From Hypomesus transpacificus (lineage: Eukaryota; Chordata; Actinopteri; Osmeriformes; Osmeridae), in assembly GCF_021917145.1 (NCBI RefSeq), contig NC_061065.1, positions 2,314,767 to 2,378,766 of the forward strand: a stretch of DNA of 64,000 nucleotides. Reading direction: 5' to 3'. Made by a program: the position numbers and the translations under genes. Below, one piece after another: positions 29,069-42,531 of this stretch. The notes under the pieces were generated by a model. It was not told the DNA's origin. It did no database searches and worked only from the letters and a program-made list of their open reading frames with translations. The first letter of the stretch is position 1, and every line of letters starts with the position of its first letter.

Positions 29069-31417
29069 ATCGACACTCCTGGACAGTGACAACAGCAACC
29101 ACTTCACTTCGTCCTGTAGAGCCCACGCCTTGATACCAACAGTCTTACATTTTATGTATTTCACATTTGTTGCTAGACATGCATTATTATTTTTTATTTT
29201 GATGTATGACAATTTTAATTTTCTGTGTATTTGATTACATTTGTGTTCAATGTCGAGGGTTTTTTGAAAACTTCTGAAGTTTCGTTCCAAGTCTTCATCC
29301 CGGGGACAAACCATGAACCAGGAGCGGCTCCGCAGTAGGCAAAGTTCAATAAAAACGACTTATTTAAATCCTTTTCTTACAAAATTGTTCATACATTGAT
29401 GATGAAAATGATAGTCTAGGTATAGAAATATTACAAATGTTTTCATTTTCCAAGAGGAAGCAGGCGGTTTCATATGGCCAGATTCAGTGAGTGTATTGCA
29501 CCAGAGAATGTCTAACATAGATTGCACTCAGTGCCAGAGACTGGTCTCTCGTTACTAAATTGACCAATCAGAATGGATGTTCAAATATTGCAACGTCACT
29601 TGTTTACCTCGAAAAAGGCAGAGCCATAGAGCCAGAGAATGTCTAAAAAAAGCAGACCTACTGCTCTCTGAATCACCCTGGTCCTGGTCATCCAGGATGT
29701 AATACTCTCCTCTCCCACAGGGAGGCCAGTGTGGAGTTCATCTTCTCCCAGGATGGAAGATGTTATAGATGCAGTTGAAGATTAGTGAAGCAGTATCTAT
29801 CTAGTCATAGGACAATTTGTAATACAATAATTTGTATTCTTACTGCAACATTTTCTCCAGCCTCTGGTCTGCACCTCTCTGTGTCTCTGACCGTCTCTGG
29901 AGGAGGGGATCCCTCACTGAACTGCTCTTCCCAAGGTTTCTTACCTTTTTTTCAATGAGCTTTTGGGGAGTTTGTTTACGTTGGTTATAGCTGTTGATCT
30001 GTGGGCATCTATGAAGCCTTCTGTAACATTATTTGTAAAAAGGACAATAGATCAAATTTGATTTGAAGATCTTGTGAGGAGACACCAACATTTGAGCTTG
30101 TTCATTGGATATCTGGCACACCACTTAATGTGCAATACTGCATGCTGCTACGGCCATTTGTGATGACCTCATGGGTCAAATAAATAGTTGACACACAGGT
30201 GATTCCCCAAGTGCATGTGTTTGCTGTGGTTTTCTAAAGACTGGTGGGGTTTTCCAAGCACAGGACCTATTAACACTACTTGTAATAATGAATGTAAAAA
30301 TTGTCTACTAAGTGAATACATTATGACATAAAACTAAAGATTTAATCTGATGGTAGTTGTATTTCTGATCTTACTGTCAAGATCAAAAGTACACACGCAC
30401 ACACAATACTGAGATGGCTGCAGGCACACCTGCTCAGGTAAACTGACACCCGACACCTGCCAGTTGCCATGACGCTCCTGGGGGGAAGCAGGGCTTGATG
30501 GGAAATATTTGAGGTTAGGAGGACACACAACCAGCTTCAGCAGACGAGACCTGCATCTATCCCTACCTCTCTCTCTCTCCGTGCCCTACACACACGCACA
30601 CATCCTGGGAGCTTCCAGAAGGCCAGGGACAGCTGGATCGCTTAGCTGTTGTGCTTCTTGCCTTTATCGGACGTTGTGTTTTGGACGACTCCTCTGGAGC
30701 GCTGCGTAGAGTGTGTCAGCCAGGGTAAGCGACACTGAAATATTGATGTGGCGACAAGTGTGATCCTTACCCCCACAGCCCTCACCCTCCTGGCCACATG
30801 CACGCTACGGTGAGGGGGTGTCGATGCCCCCAAGACCACCTGCACCACGGACACCAGCACTGGTAAGTACCAACAGCGTCCTCTTGTCCCTCAACTTCCT
30901 GTTCCTTTTCCTCAACTTCCTGTTCCTGTCAACATCCTGGTCTTGGATCCCTCCAACAGATCAGTTATGAAACAATGTGAGAGCTGGAGAGGTATAAGAG
31001 GATGAGGGAGACTGTACTGCCCCTTTTTGGAGAGAGGGATGAGAGTGGATGAGGGCTGGTAGAAAGTAGGCCACTGTAACGAGCGTGTCTCCAGTTACAC
31101 GGTTATCTCTGCTGCGTGTGTCTGATCACCTTTCAAAGAAAGGACTGTTGACTTGTCCCTTTCACCTGCATGAGACCCACAGACGACAGAGAAAGGAGAG
31201 AAAAAAAGAGATCTGAGGCGTTTACTGATGATAACAGCATGTGTGGACCGACACAGAACCATCTAGAACAGAAACATAAGTCGGCCTGTCTGTCTTTTCC
31301 AGGCCTCTGGCTCAGTTTACCACTGACGGGTCGATCTACAGGTCCTTTCCTCCAGGAATAACTGTTCTCCTTGTCCCCACCTCCCAACACTCCACCCTCC
31401 TTCCACTCCCTCCCCAG
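29069..31417. other. Interval between cenpw and the usherin-like tail exons
   Basis: Holds the cenpw 3' UTR and undefined sequence. A possible extra exon at 30780-30863 has good splice sites. Read in the phase needed by the next exon it carries an upstream stop, then GGVDAPKTTC.. No fibronectin III or laminin G exons were found. Confidence 0.5.
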
Positions 31418-33043
31418 ATCCAGTAAGGCCCACTCCTCCCAGCGGGGGAGGGGGTGAGCGAGCGGAGGGGGGGCAGGGAGAGTCGCCCCTCTTCTACCGA
31501 GAGCTGTGGTTCATCTGTGTGATGGCGGGTGTGGCCCTGCTCCTCCTGGCCCTCATCCTGGCCCTCATCCTCCACAAGGCCCTGAACAAGCCCCCCTTCA
31601 CCCGAGAGCGCCCCCCTCTGGCTGCCTTGCCCCTGCAGAAGAGGATCCCCATGGTGGTAACCCCTCACTCCCACCTGAGGAAGCACCTCACACCTGGAAA
31701 GCACACCTGTAATGTGAAAACCTTACAAGCTGCTTGACAAACTCACTCTTCTTACAGTTTGAAACGGTGCCTGATACGACAAACGCTTCCAACAGCGTCA
31801 CTCTCAAAGGGTTCACTATGCATCTAGAGGTGAGACATACACACACCTACTTGTAAACACAGACCATTCCTTGACCCTGACCACTGAAATACTGTTAGAA
31901 CTCTCCACATCTGATCCTTGATCTTCTGCTGTACTTTCTAGTTGCACTGTTTTAATGTTGCTTTTGGATGACTGCTTCTGCTGAATGAATAGCTACAATG
32001 TGGATGTAAAAATGTACCTGGTAACTATGCGTCTAAGTGTAACTGTGTACCTGTGAAGGGGGTACAGTACCTGGTAACTATGAGTCTCTGTGTACCTGTG
32101 AAGGGGGTACTGGACAGCAAGCTGGGGCCGGGAGGAGACGGACCTGCGGAGGCAGACCTGGGGATCTTCAGCGTGTCCTCTCTCTATGCCGTGCCCCCGG
32201 ACCCTTCACAGAATTCCCTGCGGCGCAGCGTGAGCCAGCTGATAGACAGGAAGTCCCTGACGGAGGACGAGGAAGTGTGGGACCCCCACGTCCACGGACA
32301 CGACAGCGGGATGGTGAGTCATGAACAACTACACCTGCTATCCACACATAGCTAGCTAATACCTGAACACCTGCTATCCATGCATAGCTAGTTAGTACCT
32401 GAATACCTGCTATCAACACATAGCTAGTTAGTACCTGAATACCTGCTATCAACACATAGCTAGCTAGTACCTGAACACCTGCTATCAACACATAGTTAGC
32501 TAGTACCTGAATACCTGCTATCAACACATAGCTAGCTAGTACCTGAACACCTGCTATCAACACATAGCTAGCTAATACCTTAACACCTGCTATCCACACA
32601 TAGCTAGCTAGTACCAGAATACTTGCTATCAACACATAGCTAGCACCTGGATACCTGCGTGCTAATCAAGTGATGAAGCTAGAAGACTAGAAAAACCCTG
32701 TAGGCTACGTTGCTTTGGACAAAACAGTTGGAAAAACATAAATACTTTTCCATTGATTGTAATGAACAATTTGCACGGTCAGAACTTTACACAACATGAT
32801 TTATAGGATTACAGTTACAGTAGATCCCACACTACATATGGATACTGTATAGTGTATAAAAAAACAGATTCTGTCTTTGACTGGATATGATGCATCTGAT
32901 CAAGTATCAAACTGACCCAGATCATCTTCCGGTCGTTCTGTTCCCCATGTCAGTTCATGGAGGACGAGGAGTTTGTCGACACGATCAAAGGCTTCAGCAC
33001 AGTGAGGAAGGAGCACACCATGTTTACCGACACTAACCTTTGA
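31418..33043 (+). CDS. Usherin-like transmembrane and cytoplasmic tail (4 exons, 5' end unresolved)
   Basis: Exons 31418-31656, 31758-31829, 32104-32313 and 32954-33043 join in phase to a stop at 33041. A juxtamembrane FYRELWF is followed by a hydrophobic span (GVALLLLALILALILHKAL), then ERPPLAALPLQKR. The tail has SLRRSVSQLIDRKSL, GHDSGM and EDEEFVDTIKGFSTVRKEHT, and ends in the PDZ ligand DTNL. Human USH2A shares FYRELWF, RERPPLVPLQKRM, LHRSVSQLMD, GHNSGL and a terminal DTHL. In usherin this tail binds whirlin and harmonin at the stereocilia ankle links and photoreceptor periciliary membrane. The large extracellular region is not visible upstream, where cenpw and hint3 lie. Either this is a tail-only paralogue or partial duplicate, or the ectodomain exons lie beyond these genes. 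Exon coordinates are a minimal model and the start codon is not defined. Confidence 0.75.
31850..31995. repeat. Dispersed repeat, copy 1 of a three-copy family
   Basis: Shares 'ccttgaccctgaccactgaa', 'tactgttagaac' and 'atcttctgctgtactttct' with the copies at 43.1 and 49.65 kb. A SINE-like 3' tail ('ggatgactgcttctgctgaa') follows. Confidence 0.7.
32010..32110 (+). repeat. 45-bp duplication spanning the acceptor of usherin-like exon 3
   Basis: 'tgtacctgtgaagggggtac' occurs at 32046 and again at 32091, where it includes the acceptor AG (32102-32103) and the first exon bases. The surrounding 'acctggtaactatg' is duplicated too. Confidence 0.8.
32320..32650. repeat. 36-38-bp minisatellite, about 9 copies
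   Basis: Unit 'tagctagtacctgaatacct' plus 'gctatcaacacatagc', in the last intron of the usherin-like gene. Confidence 0.9.
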
Positions 33044-34440
33044 CCTCCGAAGGACTCCTGGATTTCACACTCGACCTCTACGGCAGGAAGCGACGAGCTA
33101 CGAGAAGCATCACACCAAGCTTAGTGGTTAGAGGGGATGAACACTGACACACTTCAGAGGCATCTGCTGGTGATGTCGTTAATAACATTAAGAGTTGTTG
33201 TGTCATCGTTGACCATCTGTACTGGAGCGATACCTGAAACTTCCAACACTTACCAAGGTCGACATGTAGGACTGATGGGAGGCGTGTGGCTCCATAAAAG
33301 TGTCAGTGAACAATAATAGTGATCATTTATTAATTTTGAGATGGCATGCAAACATGACATGCTAGTGGAATAGACAGCTGGTTTCACTGGCAAAATATTT
33401 CATGGTATTGACAGTATTATTGCTACATTAAGATGACCGTTTCAGTTGTCATGTCTCAGGCTGTAGTGTAAAACATGCATGTTTTTGTACACAAATATCT
33501 GTCCTTGCGATTTCTTACATTTTCAAGCCAGGTTCGTTACTGCATTGCATCGTGCATTTTAATCTGTATTTGGTGGCACGATCAATATTATTTCTCGTTA
33601 TTGTGCGCCGGTTTTCGCTTTCCGTCTATCACGCACAACAAACGTAAGGTGGTCAACAAAGCTACTATGGAGCAAAGCAGAAGGCAACACATTTTTTTTT
33701 GGGGGGGGGGGGGGGGGAGTAACGAAAATAACGTTTCTAAATGTAGAAAAATATTTCTAAAGGTTTAAAACATTTTCACAAAATGTTTCTAAAGGTTGAA
33801 AGAAAAACGTTTTTGAAAAGGACTTGATTAAGACTCTACTGTGCTCTACTCCTTTTTAGACTTCCCAGTTCTCCCCTCCTCTCTCACCCTTTCAACTGTG
33901 TGGAAAAAAAGTTTCTATTGGTTAAAATAATATTTTCTAATGGTAAAAAAAAGAAACGTGCGCTGCGTGTCTATAGTGTCTTTTTGTAGGAATGTATTAA
34001 TATGATGTGAGGTCCAACAGCTAGTAGTATGCCTGTTCTTTACTGAAGTAGATGTCAGAGTAGATGTCTTTTTTAACTTGAAGTGTAGTCAGCACTTCAA
34101 CTTTTACCAGTCTTTTTAAACATGAGTAGCCTATCTGTACTTTTACTTGAGTGAAGGATGTGTGTGTTTTGCCATCTCTGATTAAGCGAGGAAAACATTA
34201 AAATATAAGAAACTTACATGATCCAATTTAAATCATTATGCGCCCACCAAAATACAACACTGACAGGTTCGCCCCCTGGTGGCTTACTTGGGAAGAGCGG
34301 ACCACTAAGGCTGAGGCCTTAACCCCGGCGTTTGATTCCGGTCTGGGCCATTTCCTGTATGTTTTTTCTCCCTCTGCCTTCTTGTCCATAGGTCAATGAA
34401 GCCAATAAATAAATTATACAAACAACACTAACACAAGTAG
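33044..34440 (+). other. 3' UTR and flank of the usherin-like gene
   Basis: AT-rich, with a poly-T/poly-G run at 33690-33718. No exon was seen. It lies between two convergent genes. Confidence 0.5.
34265..34410 (+). repeat. tRNA-derived repeat remnant
   Basis: A B-box-like 'gtttgattccgg' is preceded by 'gagcggaccactaaggctga' and followed by 'gtcaatgaagccaataaata'. Degraded. Confidence 0.45.
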
Positions 34441-34452
34441 TAAACATATGGA

Positions 34453-37003
34453 TTTATTTGAAATTCGTTGCAATTCAATTCTGGCACAAAACACATGTAC
34501 CACTACAGTTGATAATACGGTTACAAAACAAACATTTTCTTAATAAATTAATGTACTTAAGTTCACATCACATGACAAGGATAACAGAAAACAGAAAAAC
34601 CCCAAATGGGGGAACAAGTATTTTAGCATTAAAAATAATCGAGTCGATTCAATATACAAAAATGTCAGGCGTTTAGAAAGGCAGCCTTATTTGTTGTTTG
34701 AGTTTCTCTATAAATATAAATCTCTTGTTAAGCATGAATATGATGATATGTCTGCTAAAAAGACCAGGCCGGACGGGGCGGGGCTTAGTCTCAGTCCGTA
34801 AACTGACCACGTACTTAACGACAACACCTAGCAACCGTCCTGCTACCAAGCAGCAGGGACGAGGAAATCTATCTGAAAATCTTGGAACACATTTCAGTTC
34901 GACATTACTTGTTTGTTTTTTTTAACATGAACAATGGTTCGCTGCCCGTGGATACTGTATATATCCGATATATAGCCCGTCTAGTGTGATACAATTCATA
35001 TATTCAGGTGTCATTCTCTAAATATGTTTGCAGCTGTAACGTGCATGCAACCCATGCGGGTGTTGAATGCTTTTAAAAGGTGTTTACAATTTACGAGACG
35101 ATTAGCTACCAACATTAATCTATACACCAACTACTGTGGGGCTGGTTTCAATTACTGAAGTTGACGAGGCATATTCATTACTTTCCTTGTTGGTCAATAA
35201 CGCCTCAAAGAATTCGCACACACACACACAGACTGAATGATCCCCGGACGACATCCCAAACATTCTAAATGCCAACCTTAGGAATCCCTTTAATTGGGTT
35301 AATCTACCATGATCTGTCAAAGTACGAAAACATGTCCCGATGCTACTAAACAAGGCTGAAGGTACTAGCGCCACAACAATGCTAGTATCACTACACCGCT
35401 ACATCTGCTTACTGATATCACATCACAACCACTAATAAGTCCTTAAAGGGTAGCCTACAACACTAGAATGTTGGAGATACCACACATGTAGCTTTAGCTA
35501 CTGGAGATTTAGGGATGAGGATTCAGTTTACGGTCTTTAAACAAAGAGTAGCAGGCTAACAGATACAACATCAACTAACGTCAACTAATGCTAAAGTAAC
35601 AAGAAACTCAGCCAGGAGAACCAGCACAACATGAGTGTGGTTGAAGAACGGTGCTATAGTCTGCACTGCTGGCAGACATCTACACTGAGCTTGTTCATCA
35701 TTATCCTTAGTGACGGTGGTTCAGGGTCACATGGATGCGGTGTACCTGACCAAGTACCTGAGGGTAGTTAGGGGCACCTAGGACGTGTGTGTGTTGTGTA
35801 CATGTGTGTGTATGTATGTATGCCTAGATGCATCTAGGGTGTGTGTGTATAAGTATGCATGTGTACGTGCATACGTGTGTGTGTGTGTATAAAAAGCACA
35901 TCAGTGCACACTCTCGATGATAGATGTGTTGTTAGTGTCTGATAGTACCACTACCACACTGTACTGATGTAGTAGTGATGCTTCGGCACTGTAAAAACAT
36001 GGATGTACGATGAGCAGCAAATAATAAATCTTTCACGATATCAACCTTCAGTCTCATTCTTCGTCAGACTAGCGATCTCCTGCAGACTGATGCATCACTA
36101 CATCTGTTGGCTCAGCATGATGCTGGACTCTGGTCACCAGACCTGGTCGCTGCTCGGCAACATCCTCTCGGACTAACATCCTCTCGGACTAACATCCTCT
36201 CAGACTAGCACCGTCACAGCCTCTAATCTCAAAACCACCACCTTCCAGCAACAACATCATCTACACATCCAACATCCTTTACACATCCAACATCCTCTAC
36301 ACATTCCACTTCAGTCCCTACATTTCCTGTCCCTTTTGTTAAGAAATTATCATAAAAAGTGTTTCCAAACTGTGCAATTTTAAGATCATAAGTATATAAA
36401 ATATATGTTTGTTTTTCTTCTAATGTTTGTGTACCTACACTATTAGAGTATAAAGCAGCATGGAGAACAGGTGCAACGCTATATTGACGATGTGATAGAA
36501 GGTTGTAACATTCCTCTTTTAGGAAAACAAGATGTCAGCTGACTGCCAGAGCTGTCCATCATCTACTGCTATGAACCAATGGGTGCTCTCTGATTGAAGG
36601 AGCCAAGCTCCCATTGGTTCCCACAACTCATCCTGCCCACTGAGACACAAAGTCACTACAGCATCCTGTCACGGCAAATGGCCAATCAGAGTGCAGGTTG
36701 CAATGAGTAATACTGCTAATAAAGAGAACCTAACATGCAGAGACAACGTACAAATTTACGAGAGATAGTACTTAAACATTAAAACACGCTTAAGATTGGA
36801 AAAGGGTACAGGCAGTCAATCAGCTAAAATATCACACGTTAAAATCTCAACACTCGAGGGTGTCGAGGAGAAAAACAGCCACAGGAAGAAGCCTCGTACT
36901 ACAGAAAGGGGGAGGGGCTTAATTCATGGGAGTGTTCCAGAATGTCCCAACGCTTGGCGTGTTCCATTTGTGACTTCTAGAATGTTCTGGAACTCGTCTG
37001 GGT
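34453..37003 (-). other. fez2: fez2 3' UTR
   Basis: Follows the fez2 stop codon leftward. A minus-strand AATAAA (TTTATT on plus at 34453-34458) is a candidate end, giving a long 3' UTR of about 2.5 kb. GT-rich microsatellite sequence lies at 35780-35890. No other gene was seen. Confidence 0.5.
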
Positions 37004-40000
37004 TTAAGTAGGGCACAGAACTGCGAAGACAAGCAGAGAAACAGTCACTCACAACACGATCCACACAACAGTTACACAGGAGGAGAGGAATGAGGGGTGA
37101 GGAGGAGAGAGGGGGGTGAGTAGGAGAGAGACGTGAGGAAGATAGAGAGGGGTGAGGAAGAGAGGGGTGAGGAGAGAGAGGGGTGAGGAGGAGAGAGGGG
37201 TGAGGAGGAGAGAAAGGGGTGAGGAAGAGAGGGGTGAGGAAGAGAGGGGTGAGGAAGAGAGAGGGGTGAGGAAGAGAGAGGGGTGAGGAGGAGAGAGAGG
37301 GGTGAGGAGGAGAGAGAGGGGTGAGGAAGAGAGGGGTGAGGAAGAGAGAGGGGTGAGGAAGAGAGAGGGGTGAGGAGAGAGAGGGGTGAGGAGAGAGAGG
37401 GGTGAGGAAGAGAGAGGGGTGAGGAAGAGAGGGGTGAGAAAGAGAGAGAGGGGTGAGGAGGAGAGAAAAGATGCTGATTAGTTCTGGTAAGCAGCACTGA
37501 CACGGAGAGCTTTCTGAAACTATAAGCTGGCAGACGGGGTGGTGGGGGGGCGGGGGTGAGGTGAGAGAGAGAGCGAGTGAGCATGATCAAACCACAAGCA
37601 CAGTATGGGGCACTACAGTCCGAGCCAGCGAGGAAAGCTTTAAGGGTTCATCTTGTGAGTAGGTGTGTGTGAGTAGGTGTGTGTGAGTAAGTGTGCGTTT
37701 GAGTGAGTGTGTGCGCGTCTGTGTGCATGTGTGTGGGAGTGTGTATGCACGCGTGTGAGAGTGTGTGTGCGTCTGTGTGTGTGCCTCACAAACCTCCAGG
37801 TCCACTGCTCCTATACCAGAGCTAGTAAGAGAACGCAGCAGAGATGAGAAACAGGGTCACAGGTCAAAGAGGAAAGCACAAAACCACCAGTAGGTTAGCA
37901 GTAGTGCTAGTAGTGTTACAGGGGTTCTAGCAGCAGTGCAGTAGTGGTATTAAGGCCTTGTACTGTAGGTGTGTTAGTCATCATGTATCAGTGAATAAAG
38001 ACCTCTCCTTAAAGGAGGCCAGGCTATAATACCCCCCGCCCCCCATCAAACACCAGGGGGCAGAGTGACAGGGGCAGAGTGACAGGCACAGAGTGTGTGC
38101 GCTACCTGGCCGGTATGTCAAGCCGCACACGCACCTATCCTCATCCCTGACCTCAGATTAATGAAGACTGATGGAGAGGTTCCACTGCCCTTCAGCAACA
38201 ACTGGACTCATGTAAAGACAGTGTGTGTGTGCATGTGAATGTTACCTTTCAGAATGTAGTCTGTTAGCAGACTGGGCACCTTGTCACTGTCGTCTCTCAT
38301 AGCGTGCAGGACTGAGGAAACAAACACACATGATAAACACAACATCCAGAGCTGAGCTAGATGTGGAAGATGTCTGATCCTAAACCAGAAGGGAAACGCA
38401 CTCTTGGTGAGGATCTGGAGGTCTTCCACCGAGCAAGTCTTCCTCTCATAGGGGATCACTGTGGTCAGGTACTGAGGAGACAGCACACAGAGAGACAGAG
38501 AGACAGAGACAGAGAGAGAGAGAGACATATCAAGAGGGGAGAGGATAAACAGGACATTTGAAAAAAACATATTGTGAATCAGGAAGTGAAGAGTTGACAT
38601 GACATGCCGACACAAAAAAGATCAAACGAGATGGACATCATCCGGGCTGTCTGTGAGACGGGAGGTCAGGGTGGGGTCAGGGTGGGGGGGGTCAGGGTGG
38701 GGTCAGGGGGGGGGGGGGGGGGGGGGTCAGGGGGGGGGGGGGTCAGGGTGGGGTCAGGGTGGGGTCAGGGGGGGGGGGGTCAGGGTGGGGGGGGGGGTCA
38801 GGGTGGGGTCAGGGTGGGGTCAGGGGGGGGTGGGGTCAGGGGGGGGGGGTCAGGGGGGGGGGGGGTCAGGGTGGGTCTGAAAACCCAAACTACATTCACC
38901 ACAGCGGTGTGTTCACAAACAGCAAATGAATGAACAGGACAAAGCAGAGAACAGAAAAACATATAAAGAGAGATAAACGAGCAGATTATACAGAGCTGTA
39001 ACAGTTCACCAGAGGGTCTACTGAGAGAAAAGACAAACATGGGTAAAAGAAGAAAATCAGAAGAGAACCAAACTAAAGAAACTCAGGAAGCAGCAGCTGC
39101 AAACAAAAAGAACCAAGAGTCAGTGAAGAGAAGGAGAGGGGAGAGAGAGGAGAGAAAGATAGAGCGAGAGAGAGAGAGAAGGAGAGGGGAGAGAGAGGAG
39201 AGAGAGAAAGATGGAGAGAGGGGTAAGGAGAGGGTAGAGAGAGAAAGATAGAGGAGAGAGAGAGAGACAGGCACCTGCTTGTCCCTTCCTGTTGTGCTGA
39301 AAGTTTGACGGAGGCCATTTTGAATGACAGAGGAGAGTCCCTCTATAGTGAAGAGCTACGAGAGGGAGGGAGGAAGAGATGGAGAGAGCATAAGAGAGAG
39401 ATAAGCAGTAAAAGTAACAGAACAGAATAGCAGGAGAAGGCTTTGTGGCTGGATTCAAACATGCAACTGTGAAGGTAATATCTCCCAGCATGCATCAACA
39501 TGCACTTGAGTGTGTGTACGTATGGTGTGTGTGTGTCCTCACCGTCCCCGGTACGTGTGTGCGGTGGGCGCGGGCCCCCTGGGGGGCAGGCCGGGTCTTC
39601 CTCCTCTGCTCCCTCAGCTCCTTCTGCCTGTTCTGCACCTCGATCAGCAGAGAGATGAAGCCGTTCTTCACCTCCTTCTCAAAGTCCAGCTCGTCTCTGA
39701 GAGCCAGCTGCTGGATGAGCTCCTCGCTGAAGGCTCTGATCTGCCTCTCCACCTCCTCCAGAGCCTCCGTCAGCGCAGGCACTGTAAGCTGCCTCAGTCC
39801 TGGGGGGGAGAGAGAGGGGGCTTACCCTGAAACTAGCCTTTTATACATCCCCAGTCACACACACAACATAAAGAAGCTGTAAATGAAAGACATTGCCAGT
39901 TTTTTTGCCACAGTTGAGAAGGGACTAATCAGATAAGGGGGGGTGTTTTGAGTGAATTATGCCATAACAGCAGACAGGACCGGGGCAAAGTCTAAGACCC

Positions 40001-40804
40001 TGAGGTGACTCACAATCAACCAGTAGGGGCTGAGGTCCTGGAAGTCATACACACTGCCAAACACAGTAGGGCAGGGTGGCTGATTCAACTGGTGCTTGGG
40101 TGATATGGCTCAGTGCTAGATAATCTAACTGCAAGAGAGTTTAATTAAAATCTGTATCCCTTTGGGTAGTGTCTGCTAAATTCTGATGATGGTTTTGAGT
40201 GAACTGTGCCTTTAGCAGGTGGTGTGTGTGAGGTTATGTAAGGTTTGGAGCAGCAGTGGTTGTGTGTGGTTACGTCACAGTCCTGTGCATCCCACACTCC
40301 CAGGGAGAAGAATCTGGGAACGTGTCTATATATATTCAGAGGAAGCACAGGATGCTGTAAGACACACACACACAGACACACGCACACACTGTGGTGGTAC
40401 TCACGGAGAAGGCAGCTGGAGCCAGGGTGTGCGAGCATGCTCAGTTCAGGGGGGAGGGTCTGTCTCTCATCCTCCATGTCTGGAGACTCCTGCATGATCT
40501 CCTCAATCTCCTCCATCACCTGGACACACACACACACACACACACAGATGAGCATACGGGAGCCACATGTGAGTGTGTGTGAGTCCATTCTTATGTGTGT
40601 GTGTGTACCTGCTCAGCAGTGAAGAGGGGCTCGTTGCTGATGCAGGATACGATGATGGAGTGCATGTCCATCTGCTCCCTCAGATCCTCATCATCAGACA
40701 GCTCCAGAGGACAGCTCTCCTGCTGCTGTACCGGGGGGACAACATGCCAGACTGATAACCTAACAGACAGGTGCTGAACGTTGTGAGTGTACTGTGGCTT
40801 GGAA

Positions 40805-40841
<37 letters not shown>

Positions 40842-41691
40842 TCCGTACCTGCTGGTCTCTCAGGTTGAGTGTGGGGAGGTGGAGAGAGCGTGTGTGAGAT
40901 GTCCTCCAGTCCACAGGCATCACGTTGCCATAGTTATCAGTCAGCGCGTTCCACACCCTGGAAGAGGAGTAGAGAGGAGGAAGAGAGAGGGAGGAGATGG
41001 AGTAGAGAGAGGAGGAAGAGAGAGGGAGGAGATGGAGTAGAGAGAGGAGGAAGAGAGAGGGAGGAGATGGAGTAGAGAGAGGAGGAAGAGAGAGGGAGGA
41101 GATGGCGTAGAGAGAGGAGGAAGAGAGAGGGAGGAGATGGAGTAGAGAGAGGAGGAAGAGAGAGGGAGGAGATGGCGTAGAGAGAGGAGGAAGAGAGAGG
41201 GAGGAGATGGAGTAGAGAGAGGAGGAAGAGAGAGGGAGGAGATGGAGTAGAGAGAGGAGGAAGAGAGAGGGAGGAGATGGAGTAGAGAAAGGAGGAAGAG
41301 AGAGGGAGATGGAGTAGAGAGAGGAGGAAGAGAGAGGGAGGAGATGGAGTAGAGAGAGGAGGAAGAGAGAGGGGGGAGATGGAGTAGAGAAAGGAGGAAG
41401 AGAGAGGGAGATGGAGTAGAGAGAGGAGGAAGAGAGAGGGAGGAGATGGAGTAGAGAGAGGAGGAAGAGGGATCAGCGGGGATGACAGGTGATACTAGAA
41501 GTCTCTGCTCAGACAAAATGCAGATCTCTCTCTCACTACCGCCCACTCTGGTGCTACATGTGAAGATGGGTCTGTGTGGAAGAGAAGAGTACGAGCCTGT
41601 GAGTGTGTGTTCCTGACCCCCTGGTACTGCGGACACTGTGAGGACGACCCTGGGAGCCTGCGTGTCAAAAACACTTCTAATCAAATGGATG

Positions 41692-41726
<35 letters not shown>

Positions 41727-42086
41727 CTGACTTTCCCTCTGAAGTCTCTTCCACTCTCACTCACTAACATCCCCATCACACACACACACAGCTTGGTGGG
41801 GGGGGGGGGGGGGGGGGGTGTTCTGAACACACACAGCTTGGGGGGGGGGGGGGGGGGGGGGGGTGTTCTGAACACACACAGCTTGGTGGGGGGGGGGGGG
41901 GTGTTCTGAACACACACAGCTTGGGGGGGGGGGGGGGGGGGGGGGTGTTCTGAACACACACAGCTTGGGGGGGGGGGGGGGTGTTCTGAACACACACAGC
42001 TTGGGGGGGGGGGGGGGCTAGCCTGAAGGCCCAACCTGGTTAGACAACACTTCCTGTTCTCTTACTCACACATTATATACCCAACA

Positions 42087-42129
<43 letters not shown>

Positions 42130-42499
42130 TTATATACCCAACATCTCTCTCTCACTCCCTGCCTCCTCCCTGGAGGAGGCTGGAGGTCTCATTAGGAGCT
42201 CAGTCACGTGCAGATGAAGCTCATCATTTCAGAAAGGCCTTTGCTTCACTGCTCCCCCCTAGAGCTGGCTCTATGTGCTCTGCTCATGTCCAGACCCCCC
42301 CCCCCCCCCACCACTCCCCAAGAGCGACCCATAGAGTCTTTCACTCCAGTAGGTTTGGTTTGTATATCTATGATGGTGTGTGTGTGTAGATGCTGCTCTG
42401 TGTTTGTGAGCACCCTACTTCAGCACATGCTTCTGTATGATCACAGCTGAATGCTCCCTGGTGTGTGTGTGTCTATATGATCACAGCTGAATGCTTTCT

Positions 42500-42531
<32 letters not shown>

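Noticed and set aside
31133-31390. 85-codon open frame on the minus strand
   Set aside because: Antisense to the region before the usherin-like tail exon. No family match, and it ends in low-complexity sequence.
36796-37011. 71-codon open frame on the plus strand next to the fez2 stop
   Set aside because: Antisense to the fez2 3' UTR with no resemblance or splice sites.
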